Positions 52,009 through 60,850 of a stretch of DNA of 64,000 nt are shown here, one piece after another. Source of the stretch: Streptomyces sp. NBC_01341 (GTDB lineage Bacteria; Actinomycetota; Actinomycetes; Streptomycetales; Streptomycetaceae); contig NZ_CP108364.1 in assembly GCF_035946055.1 (NCBI RefSeq), positions 3,720,001-3,784,000 on the forward strand, in the 5' to 3' direction. The position numbers and the translations under genes are program-made. The notes under the pieces were generated by a model that ran no database searches, was not told the DNA's origin, and worked only from the letters and a program-made list of their open reading frames with translations. Position 1 is the first letter of the stretch. Each line of letters opens with the position of its first letter.

Positions 52009-53091
52009 ATGGGTTCGGTTCGCGTAGCCATCGTCGGCGTGGGCAACTGCGCCGCCTCACTGGTGCAGGGCGTCGAGTTCTACAAGGACGCCGATCCGGC
52101 CGGCAAGGTGCCCGGCCTGATGCACGTCCAGTTCGGCGACTACCACGTGAGTGACGTCGAGTTCGTCGCCGCCTTCGACGTCGACGCGAAGAAGGTCGGC
52201 CTCGACCTCGCGGACGCCATCGGCGCCAGCGAGAACAACACCATCAAGATCGCCGACGTGCCCCACACCGGCGTGACCGTTCAGCGCGGCCACACCCACG
52301 ACGGGCTCGGCAAGTACTACCGCGAGACGATCGAGGAGTCCACCGAGGCCCCCGTCGACATCGTCCAGACCCTCAAGGACAAGCAGGTCGACGTCCTCGT
52401 CTGCTACCTGCCCGTCGGTTCCGAGGTCGCTGCGAAGTTCTACGCGCAGTGCGCCATCGACGCCAAGGTCGCGTTCGTCAACGCCCTGCCGGTGTTCATC
52501 GCCGGCACCAAGGAGTGGGCGGACAAGTTCACCGAGGCCGGCGTCCCGATCGTCGGCGACGACATCAAGTCGCAGGTCGGCGCCACCATCACGCACCGCG
52601 TGATGGCGAAGCTCTTCGAGGACCGGGGCGTCATCCTGGACCGCACGATGCAGCTGAACGTCGGCGGCAACATGGACTTCAAGAACATGCTCGAGCGTGA
52701 GCGCCTGGAGTCCAAGAAGATCTCGAAGACGCAGGCCGTCACCTCGCAGATCCGCGACCGTGAGCTCGGCGCCGACAACGTCCACATCGGCCCCTCGGAC
52801 TACGTGGCCTGGCTGGACGACCGCAAGTGGGCGTACGTGCGCCTCGAGGGCCGCGCCTTCGGCGACGTCCCGCTGAACCTGGAGTACAAGCTCGAGGTCT
52901 GGGACTCCCCGAACTCCGCCGGTGTCATCATCGACGCCGTGCGCGCGGCGAAGATCGCCAAGGACCGCGGCATCGGTGGCCCGATCCTCTCGGCCTCCTC
53001 GTACTTCATGAAGTCCCCGCCGGTCCAGTACTTCGACGACGAGGCCCGCGAGAACGTCGAGAAGTTCATCAGCGGCGACGTCGAGCGCTGA
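52009..53091 (+). CDS. ino1: Inositol-3-phosphate synthase
   Basis: 360 residues, actinobacterial type. It converts glucose 6-phosphate to inositol 3-phosphate, the precursor of phosphatidylinositol and mycothiol. The NAD-binding VRVAIVGVGNCAASLVQGVE, QLNVGGNMDFKNMLERERLE, and GPSDYVAWLDDRKWAYVRLE are all characteristic. Expression is probably linked with the PadR gene upstream. It ends at a very strong hairpin. Confidence 0.96.
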   Translation: MGSVRVAIVGVGNCAASLVQGVEFYKDADPAGKVPGLMHVQFGDYHVSDVEFVAAFDVDAKKVGLDLADAIGASENNTIKIADVPHTGVTVQRGHTHDGLGKYYRETIEESTEAPVDIVQTLKDKQVDVLVCYLPVGSEVAAKFYAQCAIDAKVAFVNALPVFIAGTKEWADKFTEAGVPIVGDDIKSQVGATITHRVMAKLFEDRGVILDRTMQLNVGGNMDFKNMLERERLESKKISKTQAVTSQIRDRELGADNVHIGPSDYVAWLDDRKWAYVRLEGRAFGDVPLNLEYKLEVWDSPNSAGVIIDAVRAAKIAKDRGIGGPILSASSYFMKSPPVQYFDDEARENVEKFISGDVER

Positions 53092-53120
53092 TCGACCCGG
53101 GCGACGCTTGTTCGCTTCTG

Positions 53121-53157
53121 TGAGGGGTCCCCGGGCAATCCGCCCGGGGACCCCTCA
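53121..53157 (+). terminator. Terminator of ino1
   Basis: TGAGGGGTCCCCGGGC (53121-53136) and its exact reverse complement (53142-53157) form a 16-bp stem over AATCC. It begins 30 bases after the ino1 stop and abuts the next gene. Confidence 0.93.
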
Positions 53158-53177
53158 TGTGTGTGACCCTTGCGCAC

Positions 53178-54467
53178 ATGCCTGTCGTGCGTGATCTTCG
53201 CGTGCTCCTGCGCCTGAGGAACTTCCGTCGCCTGCTAGCCGTACGGCTTCTCTCACAGTGTGCCGACGGCGTCTACCAGGTCGCGCTCGCCACTTACGTC
53301 GTCTTCTCACCGGAGAACCAGACGACGCCTGGGGCCATCGCCTCCGCCATGGCCGTACTGCTGCTCCCGTACTCGCTGATCGGCCCCTTCGCCGGAGTAC
53401 TGCTCGACCGCTGGCCACGCCGCCAGGTCTTCCTCTACGGCAACCTCCTACGGGCCGCCCTGGCCTGCTGCACGGCCCTGCTGCTCCTGAGCTCGGTCCC
53501 GGACTGGCTCTTCTACGTTTCCGCCCTCTGCGTCACCGCGGTGAATCGCTTCGTCCTGGCCGGCCTCTCGGCGGCCCTGCCCCGCGTGGTGGACACCGAC
53601 CGGCTCGTCATCGCCAACTCGCTCTCGCCGACTGCTGGAACGCTGGCCGCCACGGCGGGCGGAGGTCTCGCTCTGGCCATCCGACTGCTGACCGACGGGT
53701 CCGACGCGACGGTGGTCCTTCTGGGTGCTCTCCTCTATCTCCTGTCGGCCGTGGCCTCCCTGACGCTGCCCCGCACCCTCCTCGGGCCGGATCGGGGCCA
53801 ACACCATGTGCGGGTGCGTGAGGCGCTGAGCACCACGGCGTCGGGTCTCCTGGCCGGGCTGCGCCATCTGGCGGAACGCAAGGACGCGGCACGGGCACTG
53901 ACCGCGATGACGGTGCTGCGTTTTTGCTACGGGGCGCTCACCGTGATGCTGCTGATGCTCTGCCGGTATGCCTGGTCCGACAGCGAGTCCGACGGTCTGG
54001 CCCTGCTCGGTCTGGCACTCGGCGCCTCAGCTGCGGGATTCTTCGTGGCCGCCCTCGTCACACCGTGGGCCGTCGGCCGACTCGGCCGCTTCGGCTGGAT
54101 GGGAGGGTGCGCCGGAGCGGCAGCTTTGCTGGAACCGGCACTGGGACTGTCGTTCGCCCCCGTCCCGATGGTGGCGGCGGCGTTCATCCTCGGGCTCATC
54201 ACCCAGGGAGCGAAGATCACGACGGATACACAGGTGCAGGCATCCGTGGACGACGCCTACCGCGGCCGGATCTTCTCTCTCTACGACGTTCTGTTCAACG
54301 TCGCCTTCGTCGCGGCCGCCGCGCTGGCCGCCCTCGTGCTTCCCAAGGAGGGGCGGTCCGTCGTCGTGGTGGTGACCGTGGCGGTCCTCTACGCCATGAC
54401 TTCGGCAGCACTGTTGCGGCGACGCCGTGCGCACCTGGCGTCGGCACGCGTCCGCGCCAAGGAGTGA
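53178..54467 (+). CDS. MFS transporter
   Basis: About 429 residues, about 12 hydrophobic helices, related to the MFS exporters of actinomycetes. It carries LIGPFAGVLLDRWPRRQVFL, the MFS loop 2-3 motif, and ITQGAKITTDTQVQASVDDA. The ATG at 53178 lies just beyond the ino1 terminator, so its promoter must overlap the hairpin or transcription reads through. Substrate unknown. Two parS sites follow its stop. Confidence 0.85.
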   Translation: MPVVRDLRVLLRLRNFRRLLAVRLLSQCADGVYQVALATYVVFSPENQTTPGAIASAMAVLLLPYSLIGPFAGVLLDRWPRRQVFLYGNLLRAALACCTALLLLSSVPDWLFYVSALCVTAVNRFVLAGLSAALPRVVDTDRLVIANSLSPTAGTLAATAGGGLALAIRLLTDGSDATVVLLGALLYLLSAVASLTLPRTLLGPDRGQHHVRVREALSTTASGLLAGLRHLAERKDAARALTAMTVLRFCYGALTVMLLMLCRYAWSDSESDGLALLGLALGASAAGFFVAALVTPWAVGRLGRFGWMGGCAGAAALLEPALGLSFAPVPMVAAAFILGLITQGAKITTDTQVQASVDDAYRGRIFSLYDVLFNVAFVAAAALAALVLPKEGRSVVVVVTVAVLYAMTSAALLRRRRAHLASARVRAKE

Positions 54468-54498
54468 GGGGTGCTGTTTCACGTGAAACAGCACCCCT
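54467..54498. terminator. 32-bp palindrome containing parS
   Basis: AGGGGTGCTGTTTCAC followed by its exact reverse complement. It begins at the MFS stop codon, so it may terminate the MFS transcript while binding ParB as DNA. Confidence 0.75.
54476..54489. promoter_or_regulatory. parS site
   Basis: Exact GTTTCACGTGAAAC nine bases after the MFS stop, in a 32-bp palindrome. Confidence 0.93.
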
Positions 54499-54522
54499 TC
54501 ACCGGCTTGCCCATCCGTTTCG

Positions 54523-54552
54523 CGGGTCATGTTTCACGTGAAACATGACCCG
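54523..54552. terminator. 30-bp palindrome containing parS
   Basis: CGGGTCATGTTTCAC followed by its exact reverse complement, between the MFS gene and the convergent cca gene. It may terminate the cca transcript. Confidence 0.72.
54531..54544. promoter_or_regulatory. parS site
   Basis: Exact GTTTCACGTGAAAC, 55 bases from the previous site, in a 30-bp palindrome. Confidence 0.93.
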
Positions 54553-54596
54553 GCTCAGCGCGGTCGGCCACACCCGCGCACACGTTCAGGACCGTG

Positions 54597-56039
54597 TCAG
54601 TCCTGAGCGGCCCACCACTCCTTCAGAGCGGCAACCGCGGCATCACGCTCCACCGGCCCGTTCTCCAGCCGCAGCTCCAACAAGAAGGCGTACGCCTTCC
54701 CGATGGCAGGGCCCGGCCCCACACCCAGAATCTGCATGATCTCGTTGCCGTCCAGGTCCGGCCGGATCGCATCCAGCTCCTCCTGGTCCTGCAACTGCGC
54801 GATGCGTTCCTCGAGCCCGTCATACGTGCGCGACAGGGCATTCGCCTTGCGCTTGTTCCGCGTCGTGCAGTCCGATCGCGTCAGCTTGTGCAGCCTGTTC
54901 AGCAGTGGCCCCGCATCCCGCACGTACCTGCGTACAGCGGAGTCGGTCCATTCGCCGTCACCGTAGCCGTGGAAGCGCAGATGAAGCTCCACCAGCTTCG
55001 AGACGTCCCTCACCAGGTCGTTGGAGTACTTGAGCTCCGTCATCCGCTTCTTGGCCATCTTCGCTCCGACCACCTCGTGGTGGTGGAACGAGACACGGCC
55101 GTCTTTCTCGAAGCGACGCGTCCTCGGTTTGCCGATGTCGTGCAGCAGGGCGGCCAGCCGCAGCACGAGGTCGGGGCCGTCCTCCTCGAGATCGATCGCT
55201 TGCTCCAGGACCGTCAGGGAGTGCTCATAGACATCCTTGTGACGGTGATGCTCATCACTTTCCAGGCGCAGCGCGGGAAGCTCGGGCAGCACCCGGTCGG
55301 CCAGACCGGTGTCCACGAGCAGTCCCAGACCCTTGCGGGGGTGCCCGGACAGGAGCAGCTTGTTGAGCTCCTCACGGACTCGCTCGGCAGAGACGATCTC
55401 GATGCGCTCTGCCATGTCGGTCATCGCCGTGACGACGTCAGGAGCGACGTCGAAGTCCAGCTGGGCGGCGAACCGAGCTGCACGCAGCATGCGCAGCGGA
55501 TCATCGGAGAACGAGGCTTCAGGTGTACCCGGGGTACGCAGTACGCGCTGATCGAGGTCGTCGAGCCCGCCGTGCGGATCGATGAACTCCTTCTCAGGGA
55601 GTGCGACAGCCATGGCGTTGACCGTGAAGTCGCGGCGCACGAGGTCTTCCTCGATCGAGTCGCCGTAGGAGACCTCCGGCTTGCGCGAGGTCCTGTCGTA
55701 CGCCTCGGACCTGTAGGTGGTGACCTCGATCTGATAGCCGTCCTTCTGCAGACCGACGGTGCCGAAGGCGATACCGACCTCCCAGACCGAGTCCGCCCAG
55801 GGCCGGACGATCTTGAGTACGTCCTCCGGGCGCGCGTCGGTGGTGAAGTCCAGATCATTTCCGAGCCGGCCGAGCAACGCGTCGCGGACGGACCCTCCGA
55901 CCAGAGCGAGACCGAATCCGGCTTCCTGGAATCGTCGGGCGAGGTCGTCGGCGACGGGGGAGACCCGCAGCAGTTCGCTGACTGCGCGGTGCTGCACCTG
56001 GCTCAGGGCACGGGGGCTGTCTTCGTTGGCGTTCGGCAC
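54597..56039 (-). CDS. cca: CCA tRNA nucleotidyltransferase
   Basis: 480 residues. The nucleotidyltransferase head has LVGGSVRDALLGR, the metal-binding DLDFTTDA, and the flexible motif RRDFTVNAMAVALPE. An HD domain (HRHKDVYEHSLTVL and LLHDIGKPRT) follows in the C-terminal half. It adds CCA to tRNA 3' ends; the HD domain often has phosphatase or phosphodiesterase activity. A neighbouring gene order to murJ and sigM is shared with mycobacteria (pcnA in Rv3907c). Confidence 0.93.
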   Translation of the reverse strand: MPNANEDSPRALSQVQHRAVSELLRVSPVADDLARRFQEAGFGLALVGGSVRDALLGRLGNDLDFTTDARPEDVLKIVRPWADSVWEVGIAFGTVGLQKDGYQIEVTTYRSEAYDRTSRKPEVSYGDSIEEDLVRRDFTVNAMAVALPEKEFIDPHGGLDDLDQRVLRTPGTPEASFSDDPLRMLRAARFAAQLDFDVAPDVVTAMTDMAERIEIVSAERVREELNKLLLSGHPRKGLGLLVDTGLADRVLPELPALRLESDEHHRHKDVYEHSLTVLEQAIDLEEDGPDLVLRLAALLHDIGKPRTRRFEKDGRVSFHHHEVVGAKMAKKRMTELKYSNDLVRDVSKLVELHLRFHGYGDGEWTDSAVRRYVRDAGPLLNRLHKLTRSDCTTRNKRKANALSRTYDGLEERIAQLQDQEELDAIRPDLDGNEIMQILGVGPGPAIGKAYAFLLELRLENGPVERDAAVAALKEWWAAQD

Positions 56040-56217
56040 AACAGAAAAGGGTACGTGCCCGGACCGGCCCGGGCGTCACCGTTTCCGGCGGCCCTGCGAG
56101 ACTCTCCCGATCATGTGGCATGGTCCCCGGCACTCAGCTCGCGGGCTCATCGTTACCATGCGTGGACGCAGAGACCGGCAGGACCGGCATCCAACCGACG
56201 ACGAGGGACGGGTACGC

Positions 56218-58515
56218 GTGGCCGAGGCGGCAGACTTTCAGGGGATGAAACCCTCCCCTGCCCGCCGGTGGCTCCGGCGCACAGCCTCCTTGATCGTCGG
56301 GGCACCGCTGATCACCGGCCTCCTGGCCGGCCCCGCGGCGCTTTCCGCGCAGGCCGGGCAAGCCGCCAAGGCCCCCACCGGATCACGCACCGTCGATGTG
56401 TCTCTGGACACGCTCTCTCCCAGCGCACCGGTCGAGGGCGACACCCTCAGCATCTCCGGAACCCTGACCAACAAAGGCAAGAAGGCGGTCACCGATGCCG
56501 AGGTCGACCTGCGGGTCGGGCCGACGCTCTCCGGCAGGGGCGCCATCGACGAGGCGGCCGAGCGCACCGGGTACCTGCCCGGCAGCGACCCGGCCAAGCT
56601 CGGTGGCAAGTACTCGGTGAAGGTCTCCAAGCTCGCCCCGGGGGTCAGCCAGGACTTCACCCTCGCGGTCCCGGTGGACAAGCTGGACCTGGACGACGAA
56701 GGCGTCTACCAACTGGGGGTCTCCCTCACCGGCAAGACCTCCGACTACGCCTACGACCAGGTGCTCGGCATCCAGCGCACCTTCCTCCCCTGGCAGCCCG
56801 AGGACAGCAAGGGCAAGACCAAACTGACCTTCCTCTGGCCGCTGATCGCGTCGGCCCACGTCACGGCTGAGACAGGCTCGGACGAACAGCAGACGCCCGT
56901 CTTCTCGAACGACGACCTGGCCCTCGAACTCGCTCCCGGCGGCCGGCTGGAGCAGTTGGTGTCGCTGGGAAGTCCGCTTCCCGTGACGTGGGTGATCGAC
57001 CCGGACCTGCTGGCTTCGGTCGACGCGATGACCAAGAACTACCGCGTCAGAGTCGGCGACAAGACCGTCGCGGGGACCAACCAGGCCATCGCCAAGAAGT
57101 GGCTCAACGACCTGGAAGGGGCCGTCAAGGACGGCAAGGTGGTGGCTCTGCCGTTCGCCGACCCGGACCTGGCCTCCATCGCCCACCGCGGCAAGAACGT
57201 CTCGGGCACCCTCAGCCACCTGCAGACGGCGACCGAGGTGGCGGGCAAGACCGTGGAGACGGTTCTGCACGTCAAGCCGTCGACCGACTTCGCCTGGCCG
57301 GTGGACGGCGCGATCGACCCGTCCGTGGTGGATGTCGCCACGTCCGCCGGCGCGCACAAGGTGATCGCCCGCAGCGACAGTCTCGACGAGACGGGGGGGC
57401 TGCCCTACACGCCGACATCGGCCCGGCCGATCGGCGGTGGCACCACCGCCGTCGTCGCGGACCACCGGCTGTCCACGGCGTTCACGGGCGACATGGCCAA
57501 AGCCGGCGCCTCGACACTCGCCGTCCAGAAGTTCCTCGCCCAGACGCTCGCACTGACGGAGCAGGAATCCGACGGCGAACGCAGCATCGTCGTCGCCCCC
57601 CAGCGCGCTCCCACCGCCGCACAGGCCCAGACCATGGCACGTGCGCTGCAGGCCCTCACCCCCGAGCGCTGGACACAGCCACTCGATCTGGTGGCGGCCG
57701 CGGACGAGAAGCCGGACGCCCAGGCCACCACCAAGGTGCCCAGGGCGTCCCAGTACCCGAAGAAGCTGCGCAGCCAGGAGCTGCCCACACAGGCGTTCCA
57801 GGACATCAGGACGACGCAGGACTCGCTGAACAATTTCCAGGTGATCCTCACCCAGTCCGACAGGGTGGTGACCCCCTTCGGGAACGCGATCAACCGCTCC
57901 GTCTCGACATCGTGGCGCGGGAGGCCACTGGAGGCGCAGCGGTACCGCGATTCGGTCCGTACCTACCTGCAAAGCCTCACCGACGAGGTGCAGCTGATCG
58001 CGAAGTCGGATGTGACCCTCTCCGGGCGCAGCGCGACGATCCCCGTGACCGTGCAGAACAAACTGGTCCAGGGTGTCGACCACTTGGTGCTCCGTCTGAC
58101 CTCGGGCAATGCCACACGCCTGAAGCTCAACGACGGCGGAGCGGTGGCCGAAAAGCCGATCCAGATCGCCGGCGGACACAGCCAGTCCGTGAAGTTCGAC
58201 GCCTCGGCCAACGCCAACGGGCAGGCACACGTCACGGCACGGCTCTTCACCACGGACAATGTGCCGTACGGCGAGGCGATGACCTTCACCGTGAAGGTCT
58301 CGGAAGTCACGCCCACGGTGCTTCTCGTCATCGCCGGCGGGCTGCTCCTGCTGGTCCTGGCCGGCATCAGGATGTATACCCACCGCAAGCGCGCCGCCGC
58401 CGATGGCACGGTGGAGGGCGGCGGCGGTGAACCCGAGCAGCCGAGTGACCCGCGGCCGGACACCGGTCCGGAAAGCGGTGCCCCGTCGGGCCCGGGTGAG
58501 AAAGTGGACCGTTGA
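56218..58515 (+). CDS. Secreted/membrane DUF6049 family protein
   Basis: About 765 residues. An N-terminal hydrophobic segment (ARRWLRRTASLIVGAPLITG, ending near AALSAQA) is a signal anchor or signal peptide. A C-terminal helix (VLLVIAGGLLLLVLAGIRMY) follows with a charged cytoplasmic tail. The large domain between is extracytoplasmic; part of it (WVIDPDLLASVDAM) resembles polysaccharide-acting folds only loosely. Function unknown. Its mycobacterial relative (Rv3909) also lies between cca and murJ, so a role in cell-wall assembly is plausible. GTG 56218 is preferred to ATG 56158 because of GAGGGA upstream. Confidence 0.8.
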   Translation: MAEAADFQGMKPSPARRWLRRTASLIVGAPLITGLLAGPAALSAQAGQAAKAPTGSRTVDVSLDTLSPSAPVEGDTLSISGTLTNKGKKAVTDAEVDLRVGPTLSGRGAIDEAAERTGYLPGSDPAKLGGKYSVKVSKLAPGVSQDFTLAVPVDKLDLDDEGVYQLGVSLTGKTSDYAYDQVLGIQRTFLPWQPEDSKGKTKLTFLWPLIASAHVTAETGSDEQQTPVFSNDDLALELAPGGRLEQLVSLGSPLPVTWVIDPDLLASVDAMTKNYRVRVGDKTVAGTNQAIAKKWLNDLEGAVKDGKVVALPFADPDLASIAHRGKNVSGTLSHLQTATEVAGKTVETVLHVKPSTDFAWPVDGAIDPSVVDVATSAGAHKVIARSDSLDETGGLPYTPTSARPIGGGTTAVVADHRLSTAFTGDMAKAGASTLAVQKFLAQTLALTEQESDGERSIVVAPQRAPTAAQAQTMARALQALTPERWTQPLDLVAAADEKPDAQATTKVPRASQYPKKLRSQELPTQAFQDIRTTQDSLNNFQVILTQSDRVVTPFGNAINRSVSTSWRGRPLEAQRYRDSVRTYLQSLTDEVQLIAKSDVTLSGRSATIPVTVQNKLVQGVDHLVLRLTSGNATRLKLNDGGAVAEKPIQIAGGHSQSVKFDASANANGQAHVTARLFTTDNVPYGEAMTFTVKVSEVTPTVLLVIAGGLLLLVLAGIRMYTHRKRAAADGTVEGGGGEPEQPSDPRPDTGPESGAPSGPGEKVDR

Positions 58516-58564
58516 GCGACGTCTGTCGGGGCCGGTCGGCCGCGGACAATGAGGTGGGGTTTCG

Positions 58565-60724
58565 ATGAACGCGCCGTACGACGGTGACCGCGGCCAGGGC
58601 GCGGGCGGGGCTGGGTCCTCCAGTGGTCCGCCGGTGCCGCCCGGCTCCGGCCAGGACGGGGAGATCCCTGACCCGTACCTGCAGCACGCGTACGACCACG
58701 ATCCGTACCGCGCCCAGGACCTCGCCGCGCAGGATCCGGTGGCCGAGGCGCTGTACGACCGCGCCTCGCACCCGCCCCCGCCTCCCGGGACCTACCAGGA
58801 GCCGCAGGCGCTCTACCAGCAGCCTCCCGCGGCCCAGTACGCTCCCGACCCCCGGATCTGGGCTCAGACACCGCCACCGGAGCCTGCGGGCCCCTCTCGG
58901 CACCTTCCGTACGGTGACAATGCCGCGACCACCCAGTACGTGGGGGTGGACGACCTGGTGACGCGAGCGTCGGACGACCGTGAGGACCAGGACGCCTTCG
59001 CTCACCTGTTCCGCGACCAGGAGGGGTCGGGCCGCCCTCCGGGCCCTCCCGCCGAGCCGGAAGCCGCTCCGGTACCCGTGCCGCCCAAGTCCGGGGGCCG
59101 GGCCGGCGGGATACTGAAGTCGAGTGCCCTCATGGCCGCGGGCACCATGGTGTCCCGGCTCACAGGCTTCGTGCGCAGCCTCGTCATCACTGCCGCGCTG
59201 GGTGCCGCTCTGCTCGGTGACAGCTTCACCATCGCGTACACCCTGCCCACGATGATCTACATCCTGACCGTGGGCGGCGGGCTCAACTCGGTCTTCGTCC
59301 CGCAACTCGTCCGGTCCATGAAGGACGACGCCGACGGCGGCGAGGCCTACGCGAACCGGCTGCTGACGCTGGTCATGGTCGCACTGGGTGCGATCGTCGC
59401 GGTCGCGGTCTTCGCGGCCCCGTGGCTGATCCACCTCATGTCGAGCCCCATCGCGAACGACCCCGCGGCAAACAGTGTGGCCGTGACGTTCGCCCGTTAC
59501 TGCCTGCCGACCATCTTCTTCATGGGCGTGCACGTGGTGATGGGGCAGATCCTCAACGCCCGCGGGAAGTTCGGCGCGATGATGTGGACCCCGGTCCTCA
59601 ACAACATCGTCATGATCTGCACGTTCGGTCTGTTCATCTGGGTCTACGGCAGCTCCGCCGAATCCCGGATGGGTGTCGAGACGATCCCTGCGGACGGCGT
59701 CCGCCTGCTCGGCATCGGCACCCTTCTGGGCCTGGTCGTCCAGGCGCTGGCCATGATTCCGTACCTGCGCGAGGCGGGGTTCCGCTTCCGTCCCCGTTTC
59801 GACTGGAAGGGACACGGGCTCGGCAAGACGGTCAAGCTCGCCAAGTGGACCGTCCTCTTCGTCCTTGCCAACCAGGCAGGCGTCATCGTCGTCACGCAGT
59901 TGGCCACCTCGGCGGGCAAGCTCTCGGGCAAGGACGGAGCGGGCTTCCTGGCCTACTCCAACGCCCAGCTGATCTGGGGCATGCCGCAGGCCATCATCAC
60001 CGTGTCGGTCATGGCCGCCCTGCTGCCCCGCATCTCCCGGGCAGCCCATGACAACGACCCAGGGGCAGTCCGCGACGACATCTCGCAGGGACTGCGCAAC
60101 TCGGCCGTCGCCATCGTCCCGGTCGCCTTCACGTTCCTCGCGCTCGGCCTGCCGATGTGCACCCTGCTGTACGCCTCCAGCGGTACCGAGGCCGCACGGT
60201 CCATGGGCTTCATCCTCATGGCGTTCGGTCTGGGCCTGATCCCGTACTCCGTGCAGTACGTCGTGCTGCGCGGCTTCTACGCGTACGAGGACACCCGCAC
60301 CCCGTTCTACAACACGGTCATCGTGGCTGCGGTCAATGCCGCCGCGTCAGCACTCTGCTACGTGGTTCTTCCGGCTCAGTGGGCAGTCGTGGGTATGGCG
60401 GCCTCGTACGGGCTGGCCTACGCGGTGGGCGTCGGCATCGCCTGGCGCCGGCTGAGCAACAGGCTCGGCGGTGGTCTCGACGGCGCCCGGGTGGTGCGCA
60501 CCTACGCCCGCCTCTGTCTGGCGGCGCTTCCCGCGGCCATCGTCGGCGGCGTCGTGGGCTTCGCCCTTCTCGCGGCTCTCGGCGACGGGGCCGGCGGTTC
60601 GGTGGTGGCGCTGGTCTGCGGCAGTGTCATCCTGCTGGGCATCTTCTTCGCCGCAGCCAAGAAGATGCGCATCGAGGAGCTCAACGGCATGGTCGGCATG
60701 GTCCGGGGACGACTCGGACGCTGA
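58565..60724 (+). CDS. murJ: Lipid II flippase MurJ (MviN)
   Basis: 719 residues. A disordered Pro/Gln/Tyr-rich cytoplasmic tail (about 1-185) precedes a 14-helix MurJ core. The core opens MAAGTMVSRLTGFVRSLVIT and has FGLGLIPYSVQYVVLRGFYA. MurJ transports lipid-linked peptidoglycan precursors across the membrane. In mycobacteria the MurJ homolog also carries a pseudokinase domain; here that function sits on the next gene. The gap to the DUF6049 gene is 49 bases. Confidence 0.95.
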   Translation: MNAPYDGDRGQGAGGAGSSSGPPVPPGSGQDGEIPDPYLQHAYDHDPYRAQDLAAQDPVAEALYDRASHPPPPPGTYQEPQALYQQPPAAQYAPDPRIWAQTPPPEPAGPSRHLPYGDNAATTQYVGVDDLVTRASDDREDQDAFAHLFRDQEGSGRPPGPPAEPEAAPVPVPPKSGGRAGGILKSSALMAAGTMVSRLTGFVRSLVITAALGAALLGDSFTIAYTLPTMIYILTVGGGLNSVFVPQLVRSMKDDADGGEAYANRLLTLVMVALGAIVAVAVFAAPWLIHLMSSPIANDPAANSVAVTFARYCLPTIFFMGVHVVMGQILNARGKFGAMMWTPVLNNIVMICTFGLFIWVYGSSAESRMGVETIPADGVRLLGIGTLLGLVVQALAMIPYLREAGFRFRPRFDWKGHGLGKTVKLAKWTVLFVLANQAGVIVVTQLATSAGKLSGKDGAGFLAYSNAQLIWGMPQAIITVSVMAALLPRISRAAHDNDPGAVRDDISQGLRNSAVAIVPVAFTFLALGLPMCTLLYASSGTEAARSMGFILMAFGLGLIPYSVQYVVLRGFYAYEDTRTPFYNTVIVAAVNAAASALCYVVLPAQWAVVGMAASYGLAYAVGVGIAWRRLSNRLGGGLDGARVVRTYARLCLAALPAAIVGGVVGFALLAALGDGAGGSVVALVCGSVILLGIFFAAAKKMRIEELNGMVGMVRGRLGR

Positions 60725-60850
60725 ATGCACGCCGGACCGCACAACCATCGCTGGACACCGCGTGTCGTGCATAGCGCCGGAGTGTGGGCACAATTGGCGT
60801 GATGCCGAGCGGGCTGGCATCGCGCAACGGATGGGGAGGCAGGAACGACG

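Noticed and set aside
56383..58383. A 666-codon minus-strand frame opposite the DUF6049 gene
   Set aside because: Shadow frame rich in Arg/Gly/His; the plus strand has a signal segment, membrane helix and family similarity.
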